25,885 nt of DNA from an uncultured Actinomycetes bacterium (GTDB taxonomy: Bacteria; Actinomycetota; Actinomycetes; S36-B12; UBA5976): positions 1 to 25,885 of the forward strand of contig CAIYGJ010000204.1 of the NCBI GenBank assembly GCA_903925705.1. Reading direction: 5' to 3'. Positions 14,373-22,520 of the stretch are shown one piece after another. Position 1 is the first letter of the stretch; every line of letters starts with the position of its first letter. The translations under genes were made by a program, and so were the position numbers. The notes under the pieces are model-generated. The model searched no databases, had not been told where the DNA came from, and saw only the letters and a list, made by a program, of their open reading frames with translations.

Positions 14373-15377
14373 CTATAGGCCTGAATAGGAATGAAGTCCC
14401 TGAACAAAAATGTTCACAATGAAATAGTTGAACAAAATTGCGGCATACCCAGCTATGGCAACGTACGCAGCTTTTTTACCACGCCAGCCTGCTGTTGCTC
14501 GAGCATGCAAGTAAGCGGCATAAATAACCCAAGTGATAAATGCCCAAGTTTCTTTTGGATCCCAACCCCAGTAACGACCCCAAGCTGCTTCGGCCCAAAT
14601 CGCGCCTGCAATAACGGCAAACGTCCAGATCGGGAACATAAATGCGTGGATTCTGTAAGCCATTAAGTCAAGACGGTCGGCAGAAGGAATGCGTTGCGCA
14701 ATTGCAGCACTTCGGCCCGGCTCCATACCAGCAGCGGCGCGATCTTCAGCAGCCTGAGCTACTAGATAGAGGCATGAAAGAGCAGCACCCATTGTGAAGG
14801 CGCCGAGACAAACTACTGCGGCTGTGACGTGAATTGCTAACCAATAGGAATTCAATGCCGGAACGAGCTGTGCACTTTCCGTGTACAAAACAGTTATAGC
14901 AAGTCCAAGATCTAATAGCACTGGAATCGTTATGAACAGCCCAAGCCAGCGCAGGTCACGAGTTAGTGAAAGTAAGCAGTACGTGAGGCCAACTGCAAAT
15001 CCACCAGCGAGTGAGAACTCATACATGTTGCCGATTGGAACTCGGCCAGCTGAAAGTCCGCGGAAAATAATTCCGGCGCCAAGAAGTAAAGTTCCTAGCC
15101 AAGTTAGTGACATTCCGATATTTCCAGCGCGCCGACCTTCACCAAGATCCTGACCGTCGGAAACAGAAGTAGATACTGCTGGCTTATCTAAAGTTGCAGT
15201 CGAACCCATTCGCACTTGATGCGATGCACTTGCTCGCTCTGCAGATACTTCAATGGCTTCAAGTCTGCGGCCATTGGCTAATGAAATGCTAAATGCAGCC
15301 ATGGCTCCAGTGAAGGCTGTCATAGATCCGTAAACCATGGCATTACTTGCCTGTGCCAATGTTTCATTTACAGTCAT
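14373..15377 (-). CDS. ccsB: Cytochrome c biogenesis protein CcsB (ResC/CcsA type)
   Basis: CcsB with ResB forms the system II heme-export and cytochrome c synthetase complex. The 334-residue polytopic protein carries the tryptophan-rich heme-handling motif WGRYWGWDPKETWAFITW near residue 270, and several histidines in predicted helices (AIHVTAAVV, RIHAFMFP) that could ligate heme. The N-terminal helix (about 11-32) is followed by a polar loop before the main membrane block. It ends IFVQGLHSYSGL, as in the family. The start ATG overlaps the resB stop by one base (TAATG). It is last in the rex-to-ccsB run. Confidence 0.94.
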   Translation of the reverse strand: MTVNETLAQASNAMVYGSMTAFTGAMAAFSISLANGRRLEAIEVSAERASASHQVRMGSTATLDKPAVSTSVSDGQDLGEGRRAGNIGMSLTWLGTLLLGAGIIFRGLSAGRVPIGNMYEFSLAGGFAVGLTYCLLSLTRDLRWLGLFITIPVLLDLGLAITVLYTESAQLVPALNSYWLAIHVTAAVVCLGAFTMGAALSCLYLVAQAAEDRAAAGMEPGRSAAIAQRIPSADRLDLMAYRIHAFMFPIWTFAVIAGAIWAEAAWGRYWGWDPKETWAFITWVIYAAYLHARATAGWRGKKAAYVAIAGYAAILFNYFIVNIFVQGLHSYSGL

Positions 15378-16858
15378 TACTTTTCCTCCGGAGCATTCAC
15401 CAGTTTTGCTAATTGCAAGATTTCATCGGCTAAACCCGGAGCTTCAGTTTTTGACAATCCAGCAACTTCGATCAGGCTACCGCTATCTCCTGCCGCAGTC
15501 ACTCGCAACCAAGCGCGACGACGTGGGATCAGAAGTGAAAGAGATAATCCGACAATTGATGCGATAGCCGCACCAAGTGCCCAGCCTTTGCCTGGATCTT
15601 TTGTGATGACAAACGACGCCCATTGTCGATAGCCAGTAAATTCAAGAGTTCCACCTGAATTTGGTAGCGTCCAAGTTTCTCCTGGCGCAAGCTCTTCAAT
15701 TCCGATGCGTTTCATATTTTTAATATCAAGACGGTAAACGCTCTGTGGCATTCCAGAATCGAGACCTAAATCACCTTGATATGCACTCAAATAAACTTCC
15801 GGATCATCAGCTGCTGGGAAAACTGACTTTGGTCCCCTTGAGAAATCGTTAGTGACTGTCGGTAGAAAAAATCCTTGGATCCCGAGTTGTGGAACGGTGT
15901 CGGGAACTTTTACTACTCCACTTGATGTGAACGCCGAATCTTGAGGTAAAAATACTGCGGCGTCTTCGTAAACAACTTTTCCAGATGCATCTCTAATAGT
16001 GAACTGTGGAGCGTAGCCATGACCAACTAGGTAAACCGTGATTCCACTTGTTCGCAGTGGATGATTCACCTCCACTGTTACCGCTCGTGGCTCGGCCTTT
16101 GGATCATCCTTCACCAATAGCTCGGCTCTGAACTCTCTTGGCGCACCGTTTTGCTGGCCACCACGTTGAAAAGTTGCGGCAAATTCTTTCAGTTCAAATG
16201 AGAAAGGCGGCAGTTGATCTGCGCTAAAGATTCGACCTGGGGCAAACGTGTCATACTGCGTGACGTTATTTGCAAATCCTGAATCTTCTCGAACAATTAC
16301 AGTTCCTCGATAACCAACGGCTCCGCCAAAACCCACGGCCATAAGTAGTACTAATAACGCAAGGTGGAACATTAAGTTTCCAGTTTCTCGCGAATAACCT
16401 TTTTCAGCCGAAAGCCAGTCTTCGCCTTGACGAACTCTCCAACCGCGTTTTTTCCAAGCTGTTGCAGTTTCGGAAATTACTAGCGCAGTTGCGGCATTGC
16501 TTTTCCATTCCAAGTGCACCGGAAGTCGACTGAGATTTCTCGGCGCAGCTGGCGGTTGACTTCGGAGTTCCTTGTAGTGTTCCAACGCGCGCGGCAACAC
16601 ACAGCCAGTTAGCGAAATAAAGAGTAAGAGATAAATCGAGGCAAACCAAGGCGAAGCAAATACGTCAAACATGTAAAAGCGATCCAAAATCGGACCGGTA
16701 GTTGGATTATCTTTTAAGAATTCGCTCACCCGAAGTGGCGAGGTTCCACGCTGCGGAAAAATTGAACCAGGAACACTCGCAAGCGCAAGTAAAAAAAGCA
16801 AGATCAAAGCAACGCGCATGCTGGTTAATTGCCGCCACAACCAACGCATCGTTGCCAT
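15377..16858 (-). CDS. resB: Cytochrome c biogenesis protein ResB
   Basis: ResB is the partner of CcsB in attaching heme to apocytochrome c outside the membrane. The 493-residue protein shows the family architecture: helices at about 16-36, 70-90 and 165-185, a large extracytoplasmic region (about 190-420) and a last helix near 430-450, then a cytosolic tail. Family stretches include LRVALILLF-like RVALILLFLLALASVPGS, GYSRETGNLMFHLALLVLL and NHPLRTSGITVYLVGHGYAP. It follows ccdA by 37 bases, a gap exactly filled by a 12-codon mini-ORF whose stop overlaps this start. A weak GGTG lies eight bases upstream of the ATG. Confidence 0.93.
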   Translation of the reverse strand: MATMRWLWRQLTSMRVALILLFLLALASVPGSIFPQRGTSPLRVSEFLKDNPTTGPILDRFYMFDVFASPWFASIYLLLFISLTGCVLPRALEHYKELRSQPPAAPRNLSRLPVHLEWKSNAATALVISETATAWKKRGWRVRQGEDWLSAEKGYSRETGNLMFHLALLVLLMAVGFGGAVGYRGTVIVREDSGFANNVTQYDTFAPGRIFSADQLPPFSFELKEFAATFQRGGQQNGAPREFRAELLVKDDPKAEPRAVTVEVNHPLRTSGITVYLVGHGYAPQFTIRDASGKVVYEDAAVFLPQDSAFTSSGVVKVPDTVPQLGIQGFFLPTVTNDFSRGPKSVFPAADDPEVYLSAYQGDLGLDSGMPQSVYRLDIKNMKRIGIEELAPGETWTLPNSGGTLEFTGYRQWASFVITKDPGKGWALGAAIASIVGLSLSLLIPRRRAWLRVTAAGDSGSLIEVAGLSKTEAPGLADEILQLAKLVNAPEEK

Positions 16859-16896
16859 TACTTATTCACCATTTCATATCCTGATTTAATTTGCAT
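16858..16896 (-). CDS. Possible 12-codon coupling ORF between ccdA and resB
   Basis: The ATG at 16894-16896 shares its A with the ccdA TGA stop, and its own TAA at 16858-16860 shares a base with the resB ATG. The encoded peptide is MQIKSGYEMVNK. The junctions TGATG and TAATG are classic translational-coupling overlaps, so the mini-ORF would carry ribosomes from ccdA to resB. The geometry is seen directly; translation is inference, and chance cannot be excluded for so short a frame. Confidence 0.3.
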   Translation of the reverse strand: MQIKSGYEMVNK

Positions 16897-17657
16897 CAAA
16901 TCGGTACACCCCACTCAGCTGCCCAAACTCGCAACTCAATCGTGAGGTCATTCCAGTATCCAGTTACAAGTAGTAACCCGATCACAATAAGCATGACTCC
17001 ACCGAAATACATAATTCCCTTCGAGTGTTTGCGTAGTACTTTGACAGTTCGAATGCTTCGCTCGAAGAACAAGGCAAGAAAAACAAATGGCAGGCCAAGT
17101 CCAAGACAGTAAGCCGCACTCAGGATGGCACCGCGCACTGCACTAGCTTCGGTAAGTGCCATACCTTGGACCGCTGCCAGTGTTGGTCCGATGCAAGGTG
17201 TCCAACCAATGGCAAACAAGGCGCCAAGTAAAAAGGCGCCAAACAATGTGCCCGTTGGAACCCGATGAATTCTTATATCCCGCTGAATCGCTGGGATAAC
17301 GCCCAAGAATCCAAGTCCAAGTATTACTACAACGACACCCATAACCATCTGGATCGTTCGTTGATACTCCAGCAGAAGTTGTCCAACACCGCCGAACAGC
17401 GCGCCGTAAGAAATAAAGACTATAGAGAATCCCGATACGAAAACCAGCGAACCCCAAACTGCACGAGATCGAGATACTGAAGTTCGCTGCGCGGTCGCCC
17501 TAGCTCCAGCAACACCAGTTATGTAAGACAGGTATCCAGGAACTAGCGGAAGCACGCATGGCGAGAGAAATGAAACAAGCCCAGCAGCAAAGGCCAGTGG
17601 GATGGCAAGTAGTAACGACCCCGAGGTAATCGTTTCAACAATTTCAAATGTCGGCAT
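16896..17657 (-). CDS. ccdA: Cytochrome c biogenesis protein CcdA
   Basis: CcdA moves reducing equivalents across the membrane to extracytoplasmic thioredoxins such as ResA, which keep apocytochrome cysteines reduced. The 253-residue protein has six predicted helices and the two redox cysteines in their usual proline-rich settings: FLSPCVLPLVPGYLSYITG (Cys34) and GWTPCIGPTLA (Cys155). The start overlaps the resA stop by one base (TAATG), so electron shuttle and recipient are translated together. Nothing is odd about the sequence. Confidence 0.95.
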   Translation of the reverse strand: MPTFEIVETITSGSLLLAIPLAFAAGLVSFLSPCVLPLVPGYLSYITGVAGARATAQRTSVSRSRAVWGSLVFVSGFSIVFISYGALFGGVGQLLLEYQRTIQMVMGVVVVILGLGFLGVIPAIQRDIRIHRVPTGTLFGAFLLGALFAIGWTPCIGPTLAAVQGMALTEASAVRGAILSAAYCLGLGLPFVFLALFFERSIRTVKVLRKHSKGIMYFGGVMLIVIGLLLVTGYWNDLTIELRVWAAEWGVPI

Positions 17658-18226
17658 TAGCTTTCGCTCTCAAGCACAGCGTCAATTACGACCCGTAGTT
17701 CAGACTCAGTCGTTGGGCCGAGAATTCGAGCTGCGACTCTGCCTTTGGAATCCAAAATAATTGTTGAAGGCGTTGCGGCCGGGCCGAGATTTCCAAAAGC
17801 TAAAGTTAGTTGCCCGTCCTTATCGCTAATCGAAGGATAAGAAGTTTTGAATCGATCATTGAACGCTTTAGCTGCGGCTAGGCCATCACGAGTATTAAGC
17901 CCCAGGAATTCAACTCTTTGATCCTTGAACTCTAAATAAGATTTCTCTAACTCGACGGCTTCAGTCCGGCAAGGACCACACCATGACGCCCATAGATTTA
18001 CAACAACGGGCTTGCCTTGCCAATTCGCTATATCGAGTTTTGTGCCGGCAAGAGTTTCGCCGGACAAGGAGACGGCCTCGCCACGATCTTGAGGCGATAC
18101 CAGAAGTGTTGTCCCATCACCCGAAATGTATCCAGTATCCGAAGTATTTGAATTAGAACTTGCGCCACACCCGGCTAGGAACGCAATACACGTGCCTGCA
18201 AAAAATAATGCCGCAACTTTACGCAC
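17657..18226 (-). CDS. resA: ResA/TlpA-like thiol-disulfide reductase, lipoprotein
   Basis: ResA reduces the CXXCH disulfide of apocytochrome c before heme attachment. The 189-residue protein has a lipoprotein signal ending FLAGC (lipid-bearing Cys20), a Ser/Thr/Gly-rich linker, and a thioredoxin fold with VNLWASWCGPC (redox pair Cys83/Cys86), then ATPSTIILDSKG with the cis-proline. It should sit on the outer face of the membrane and take electrons from CcdA. The start is GTG at 18224-18226, overlapping the upstream gene by eight bases. The gene order resA-ccdA-resB-ccsB is the standard actinobacterial system II order. Confidence 0.93.
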   Translation of the reverse strand: MRKVAALFFAGTCIAFLAGCGASSNSNTSDTGYISGDGTTLLVSPQDRGEAVSLSGETLAGTKLDIANWQGKPVVVNLWASWCGPCRTEAVELEKSYLEFKDQRVEFLGLNTRDGLAAAKAFNDRFKTSYPSISDKDGQLTLAFGNLGPAATPSTIILDSKGRVAARILGPTTESELRVVIDAVLESES

Positions 18227-18854
18227 CGGCGATCTTGCTCGCTTTCCCTAAAAGATCGGCGCTTGGTTCGGTGTACAAAACCGCAACTAACGTATCGTCA
18301 TCAAACGTCAATGAAGTAAGAGAAGCCAAACTGCATTGACGTTTACGTGGGTCATGCGGGAATCGTCGATCTTCAAAATCAAGTCGACTAATCCAAATTG
18401 GAAGTTGGTGACTTACCAAAACTGCTTCATGACCACGAGCCGCATCTCTTGCATCTGCCACGGCTTGGCGCATGCGCGCTGCAATCACAACGTATGGCTC
18501 ACCCCAGGATGGTCGAATTGGGTTGTAAAGGTGTCGCCAAGCTCGCGGCTGCTTTAGAACGCCATCACCAACTGAAACGCGCTGGCCTTCAAAGACATTG
18601 TCGGCTTCGATCAAATTTTCATCAGTGCCAATTGTTAAACCGTGCACGCCTGCGATCGGAGCAGCAGTTTGTTGGGCACGTTCCAAAGGCGAAGCGATTA
18701 CTGCGGTTACGTCTCGCGAAGCAAGCGCTTGCGCAGCGCGCTGCGCCATTTCATGACCTAGTTCTGAAAGTCGGTACCCAGGCAGGCGTCCATAAAGGAC
18801 CTTGTCCGGGTTATGAACTTCACCGTGACGCAGTAAGTGAACCGTTGTCCGCAT
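18219..18854 (-). CDS. Histidine phosphatase / phosphoglycerate mutase family protein
   Basis: A 211-residue protein of the histidine phosphatase superfamily. The catalytic LLRHGEVHNP (His10, phospho-accepting) and the second histidine in VLVSHQLPIW are visible, with the typical YGRLPGYRLSELG between. Actinobacterial members at this position (I recall Rv0525) lie between heme genes and resA; the substrate is not known. The frame is open to 19016, inside hemD, but homologous sequence begins at MRTTVHLLRHGEV, so I use the ATG at 18852-18854. It lies 13 bases after hemD, without a clear ribosome-binding site, and overlaps resA by eight bases. Confidence 0.9.
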   Translation of the reverse strand: MRTTVHLLRHGEVHNPDKVLYGRLPGYRLSELGHEMAQRAAQALASRDVTAVIASPLERAQQTAAPIAGVHGLTIGTDENLIEADNVFEGQRVSVGDGVLKQPRAWRHLYNPIRPSWGEPYVVIAARMRQAVADARDAARGHEAVLVSHQLPIWISRLDFEDRRFPHDPRKRQCSLASLTSLTFDDDTLVAVLYTEPSADLLGKASKIAGA

Positions 18855-18867
18855 ACTACTAATCAGA

Positions 18868-20454
18868 TCACGTTGCGCGGCGTCGTGCAGCCGAGCGCTT
18901 ACGAGATGGGCGCCAGCCAACTGAGCCTGAAGTTTCAGCTTCATCCCGAAGTGCCCCACCGTGCACTGCCAAGGCGTTTGCCAGTGCAGTGATAGTGGCA
19001 TCTTCTGGAAGTACATCGACCCTTAGTCCATGCTCTTGAGCGGTCTTAGCCGTTGCCGGACCGATACAAGCAATGATTGTCGTTGGGTGTGGTTTGCCAG
19101 CGATTCCAACCAAGTTACGAACTGTGCTACTTGAGGTGAAAATCACAGCATCAAATCCACCACTCTTGATGGCTTCACGAGTTTCTACTGCGGGAGGCGC
19201 AGCGCGAACTGTGCGGAAGGCGGTGACGTCTTCGACTTCCCAGCCAAGTGCAGTCAAGCCTGCGACTAACGTGTCAGTTGCAATGTCAGCACGCGGCAAG
19301 AAAATGCGATTAATTGGATCGTTAATGGAATCAAACTCTGGCCATTCTTCAAGCAGGCTGGCAGTCGTCTGTTCTTCTTCTGGAACCAAATCCGGACGAA
19401 CACCCATCGCGATCAAAGCATTAACGGTGTCTTCACCAATTGCAGCGATTTTAATTCCGGATAATGATCGAGCGTCCAAGCCATACTCTTCGAATCGTTC
19501 TCGAATAGCGCGCACTGCGTTCAAGCTGGTGAGTACAACCCATTCATATCTTCCAGAGACTAGTCCGTGAATGGCGCGCTCCATTTGCTGAGGCGTGCGG
19601 GGTGGTTCCACGGACATAGTTGGAACTTCAAACGGAACTGCGCCGAAAGAAATCATTTGCTCGCGCAGATCCTCAGTTGAGTCTTTAGTGCGAGGCACAA
19701 GAACACGCCAGCCATGAAGCGGACGGTTTTCAAACCATGCAGTTCTGTCCCCAACTGTGTCGCCAATGATCACAATGCCAGTGCCGCTTTGCTTCGCAAG
19801 CTTTACCGCATTCGGTAGCGCTTCAAGTGTTGAATGCAATGAGCGTTGTTCAACAGTTGCACCATCGCGAACGATTGCAACTGGAGTTGAGCTTTCCCGA
19901 CCAGCTTTGATAAGCGCCTTAGAAACTTCAGTTACTCGATCTGCAGCATTGTGAACTACCAGCGTCACAAGTGGATCGATGTGTGCTGACCAATCAACGA
20001 TTGGTGAATCAGCATCGATGATGCGAACTTCACGGGTGCGGCCACCAGTAAGTGAAACACCAACGTGCGCTGCAACAGCTGTGAGTGGAGAAACACCAGC
20101 GGCAACTTCAAAGACATGACCTGCCTTTGCAATTGCCGAAGTCTCCATGGCTAGTCGACCGTCAAGAACGGGGTCACCTGAGAGTAAGCGAACTACCTGT
20201 AGCCCTTCCTTGCGAGCATCGACCAAAACTTTTGTACGGGCAGCCAATGAAAGTGGTGCACCTACGTTGTCCACGGAAACAAGCACTCGTCCCAATGAAA
20301 CTATTTCGGCAAGACGAGTTATTTCCTCGTCAACCAATACAACATCAGCCGATTGAAGCAACCGATGCGCGCGAACTGTTAGTAAATCCGGGTCGCCTGG
20401 TCCGGCAACCACAAAAGACACTCCGACTGCGGCAGATACCTGCGAGCTAGCCAT
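18868..20454 (-). CDS. hemD: Fused uroporphyrinogen-III C-methyltransferase-like / uroporphyrinogen-III synthase
   Basis: A 528-residue two-domain protein. Residues 10-250 have the SUMT/CobA fold: VVAGPGDPDLLTVRAHRLLQ, RLLSGDPVLDGR and AAGVSPLTAVAAHVG. Compared with true SUMT enzymes the SAM loop GGDP is SGDP and the motifs are loose, so methyltransferase activity is uncertain. Residues 255-505 are HemD, which cyclises hydroxymethylbilane to uroporphyrinogen III: GWRVLVPRTKDSTEDLRE, VVLTSLNAVRAIRERF, AIGEDTVNAL and VIFTSSSTVRNL. A basic tail follows (PSRKRSAARRR). The fusion is normal in actinobacteria. In the genomes I know, hemA and hemC lie between rex and this gene; here the gap is 47 bases. 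Confidence 0.92.
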   Translation of the reverse strand: MASSQVSAAVGVSFVVAGPGDPDLLTVRAHRLLQSADVVLVDEEITRLAEIVSLGRVLVSVDNVGAPLSLAARTKVLVDARKEGLQVVRLLSGDPVLDGRLAMETSAIAKAGHVFEVAAGVSPLTAVAAHVGVSLTGGRTREVRIIDADSPIVDWSAHIDPLVTLVVHNAADRVTEVSKALIKAGRESSTPVAIVRDGATVEQRSLHSTLEALPNAVKLAKQSGTGIVIIGDTVGDRTAWFENRPLHGWRVLVPRTKDSTEDLREQMISFGAVPFEVPTMSVEPPRTPQQMERAIHGLVSGRYEWVVLTSLNAVRAIRERFEEYGLDARSLSGIKIAAIGEDTVNALIAMGVRPDLVPEEEQTTASLLEEWPEFDSINDPINRIFLPRADIATDTLVAGLTALGWEVEDVTAFRTVRAAPPAVETREAIKSGGFDAVIFTSSSTVRNLVGIAGKPHPTTIIACIGPATAKTAQEHGLRVDVLPEDATITALANALAVHGGALRDEAETSGSVGWRPSRKRSAARRRAT

Positions 20455-20499
20455 TTACACACCTACCTTGTTTGTGTACTTGCAGCTTTGGGAAGTCAT
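20455..20499 (-). CDS. Possible 14-codon ORF exactly filling the rex-hemD gap
   Basis: The ATG at 20497-20499 starts two bases after the rex stop, and the TAA ends immediately before the hemD ATG. It has its own AGGA five bases upstream, and its codons contain the hemD ribosome-binding site (GGTAGG). The peptide would be MTSQSCKYTNKVGV. It may couple hemD translation to rex, or be a leftover of a lost gene. No homology is recognised and it may be chance. Confidence 0.3.
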   Translation of the reverse strand: MTSQSCKYTNKVGV

Positions 20500-20501
20500 T
20501 T

Positions 20502-21206
20502 TTATCCTGCATTCGCTTGAGTCAACGCATTTTGGGATTTGCGTTGTTCGTGGAATGCAAGAATCTGTAGTTCGGTCGCAAGGTCTACGCGACGCACGTC
20601 AACACCAGCTGGCACTTCAATGAGCACCGGTGCAAAATTCAAAATACTTGTTATGCCGTTGCGAACCATTAGGTCGCATACTTCTTGAGCTGCAGCTTCC
20701 GGAGTTGCAATCACTCCAATTGATGCGCCGCTGCTTAGAACAACCTGTGGCAATTTTGAAATGTCAGTTACCACAATTTCTTTACCAGCCACAGTTACCG
20801 TCTCGCCAACACGATGTGGATCGGTATCAAACAAACCGACAACTGAGAAACCGCGTGAGGCAAATCCTGGGTAACCAGCAAGAGCGTTTCCAAGGTTTCC
20901 GATTCCAACAATCACAACTGGCCAAACTTGAGTTAAGCCAAGTGCGCGCGCTATTTGGTATAGCAAGAATTCAACGTCATAGCCAACACCGCGTGTGCCA
21001 TAAGAGCCGAGGAAGGAAAGATCTTTGCGAAGTTTTGCACTAGACACACCACTGGCCTCGGCCAACTCTTCGGACGAGACCAGAATTACTCCACGTGCAG
21101 TTAGTGCTAACAGGCTGCGGTGATACATCGGTAGACGACTAACAGTCGCGTCAGGAATAACACCACGAGCACTTATGCGCCCATCCGGCGTTTGTGACAG
21201 CGGCAT
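20502..21206 (-). CDS. rex: Redox-sensing transcriptional repressor Rex
   Basis: Rex binds DNA as a dimer when NADH is scarce and releases it when NADH binds. The 234-residue protein has an N-terminal winged helix (ATVSRLPMYHRSLL to SSAKLRKDLSFLGSYGTRGVGYD) and a Rossmann domain with VVIVGIGNLGNALAGYPGF (GxGxxG) and GLFDTDPHRVG. A C-terminal helix, VDLATELQILAFHEQ, is the domain-swapping helix of the family. I prefer the ATG at 21204-21206 (MPLSQTP) because AAGGA lies eight bases upstream; the ATG three codons earlier would sit directly against that site. A near-consensus Rex operator lies upstream of nuoA; I found none upstream of rex itself. Confidence 0.94.
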   Translation of the reverse strand: MPLSQTPDGRISARGVIPDATVSRLPMYHRSLLALTARGVILVSSEELAEASGVSSAKLRKDLSFLGSYGTRGVGYDVEFLLYQIARALGLTQVWPVVIVGIGNLGNALAGYPGFASRGFSVVGLFDTDPHRVGETVTVAGKEIVVTDISKLPQVVLSSGASIGVIATPEAAAQEVCDLMVRNGITSILNFAPVLIEVPAGVDVRRVDLATELQILAFHEQRKSQNALTQANAG

Positions 21207-21239
21207 GAAAACCATCCTTTTTGTGACTGTATGGCGATC

Positions 21240-21268
21240 AGGTTATGCGCCTTTTCGGTTTGTGCAAA
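21240..21268 (-). promoter_or_regulatory. Possible rex promoter
   Basis: On the minus strand TTTGCA (21263-21268) and TAACCT (21240-21245) are separated by 17 bases. They match the -35 and -10 consensus at four and three of six positions, and would give a leader of about 25-30 bases carrying the rex ribosome-binding site. Confidence 0.32.
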
Positions 21269-21358
21269 ATTGGCGTAGTGACCCTAAAACGTGCTAGGGA
21301 AATCAAGGTTTTTTGATGTTACAAACGTGACGGATGTGACTTGACTATCGAGCGAAAT

Positions 21359-21607
21359 TTACTTGTTTTTTTTCAGTAATGCCTTGCGCAGGCGGACTTC
21401 GTCTACTCGCCACTTGTCGTGGATTTTCCCGTCGATCATTGTGACTGGGATTGATTCAAAGTATTGATCTGCCAGTTGTGGATCATCAAGAATCGATAGT
21501 TCACTCCAAGTTTCGCCAAGTTCATCACACACTTTGGCGATTATTAACCTTGCGTTTTCGCATAAATGGCAGTCTGGTTTTCCGATGAGTACAACACGAG
21601 ACACCAT
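21359..21607 (-). CDS. Glutaredoxin-like thiol protein
   Basis: An 82-residue protein of the short glutaredoxin/thioredoxin-like group (DUF836 type). It opens MVSRVVLIGKPDCHLCENA with a CxxC pair (Cys13, Cys16) and later has FESIPVTMIDGK, where the proline fits the cis-Pro of the fold. Its partner is unknown. I use the ATG at 21605-21607 because AAGGGAG lies seven bases upstream; the frame stays open further, but that part overlaps the divergent HAD gene. In related actinobacteria (I recall Rv0508) this gene precedes hemA, so its place here upstream of rex-hemD is conserved. Confidence 0.85.
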   Translation of the reverse strand: MVSRVVLIGKPDCHLCENARLIIAKVCDELGETWSELSILDDPQLADQYFESIPVTMIDGKIHDKWRVDEVRLRKALLKKNK

Positions 21608-21656
21608 TTTTTTGCTCCCTTCGGTCTGTAACCAGTGTGGCACATTGCATTCGCAG

Positions 21657-21662
21657 TACCCT
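21657..21662 (+). promoter_or_regulatory. -10 element for a leaderless start (HAD-IB gene)
   Basis: TACCCT ends six bases before the ATG at 21669, with no Shine-Dalgarno sequence. TATAAA at 21662-21667 overlaps it and is a rival, though too close to the start codon for normal spacing. Confidence 0.4.
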
Positions 21663-21668
21663 ATAAAC

Positions 21669-22493
21669 ATGGGCTCAAACTCAACCAGAATGCCTGATGT
21701 TGTAGGGATTCCTGAACCACAAAAGATTGGTGCGTTCTTTGACATCGACAATACGATTATGCGCGGTGCCAGCATTTATCACCTGGCTCGAGGATTATTT
21801 GCCCGAAAAATTTTGAGTGCTACTGACCTTGCTAACTTCGCAATTGCCCAAGGCAAGTTTCTAACTTATGGTTCAGAAAATCTTGCAGACATGGCTCGGA
21901 TAACTGAGAATGCACTTTCGTTTGTAACGGGCCGATCAGTCGAACAAGTAACCGGGTTATCCGAAGAAATTTATGACGAAATTATGGCCGATAAAGTTTG
22001 GCCAGGTACCGTGCAGCTGGCACACACGCATCGGGCTGCGGGACATCAAGTTTGGTTAGTTTCGGCCGCGCCGATTGAACTGGCAAACATCATTGCCACC
22101 AGACTCGGATTAAGTGGAGCGATCGCAACAGTAAGCGAAATTGAAAATGGTGTCTATACCGGTCGCTTAAAAAATCCTCCGATGCATGGCGAGCAAAAAG
22201 CTATTGCAGTTGCAAAGTTGGCTAGCGAGCATGGACTCGATTTAACTCATAGTTTCGCTTATTCCGATTCCAGCAATGACATTCCACTTTTAAATAGTGT
22301 TGGCAATCCAACTGCAATTAATCCAGATTCGGCACTGCGAAGTCATGCCATCGAGAATGGTTGGCCAGTTCATGATTTCCGCCGACAAAGATTAGTTAAG
22401 CGTTACGGCGTACCTGCAGGCGCAACAGCCATTGCATTAGTAGGCGCGGGTGCCGGGATAGCAATTGCTGCCACCCGACGCTCCCGCGCCTGA
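21669..22493 (+). CDS. HAD-IB family phosphatase (SerB-like) with C-terminal hydrophobic segment
   Basis: A 274-residue hydrolase of the HAD-IB subfamily. Motif I is GAFFDIDNTIMRG (nucleophile Asp25, acid Asp27), motif II is VWLVSAAP, a lysine lies in HGEQKAIAVAKL, and motif III is FAYSDSSNDIPLL. Relatives are annotated SerB1 or generic hydrolases; a role in serine synthesis is not proven. The C-terminus ends with a hydrophobic Ala/Gly-rich stretch (GATAIALVGAGAGIAIAAT) and a basic RRSRA, like a membrane anchor. I use the ATG at 21669-21671; the frame extends 45 codons upstream but that region is the divergent glutaredoxin gene. It converges on bS22 with 15 bases between. Confidence 0.88.
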   Translation: MGSNSTRMPDVVGIPEPQKIGAFFDIDNTIMRGASIYHLARGLFARKILSATDLANFAIAQGKFLTYGSENLADMARITENALSFVTGRSVEQVTGLSEEIYDEIMADKVWPGTVQLAHTHRAAGHQVWLVSAAPIELANIIATRLGLSGAIATVSEIENGVYTGRLKNPPMHGEQKAIAVAKLASEHGLDLTHSFAYSDSSNDIPLLNSVGNPTAINPDSALRSHAIENGWPVHDFRRQRLVKRYGVPAGATAIALVGAGAGIAIAATRRSRA

Positions 22494-22502
22494 AGTTTTT
22501 GT

Positions 22503-22520
22503 AAGGGTCTACTTACCCTT
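22503..22520. other. Short hairpin overlapping the bS22 stop codon
   Basis: AAGGGT-CTACTT-ACCCTT is a 6-bp perfect inverted repeat whose loop contains the bS22 stop codon, between two convergent genes. No U-run follows the stem on either strand, so terminator function is weakly supported. Confidence 0.35.

Noticed and set aside
14401..14416. Inverted repeat TGAACA-AAAA-TGTTCA as an operator
   Set aside because: It is inside the ccsB coding sequence near its 3' end and away from any promoter; chance is the simpler explanation.
18855..19016. Longer start for the phosphoglycerate-mutase-family gene
   Set aside because: The extension is antisense-free but lies in hemD coding sequence and has no family similarity; the catalytic RHGE stretch begins right after the ATG at 18854.
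21216..21358. Rex autoregulatory operator upstream of rex
   Set aside because: Single half-site-like TTGTGA sequences occur (for example near 21219), but none has a matching TTCACAA half at the right distance.
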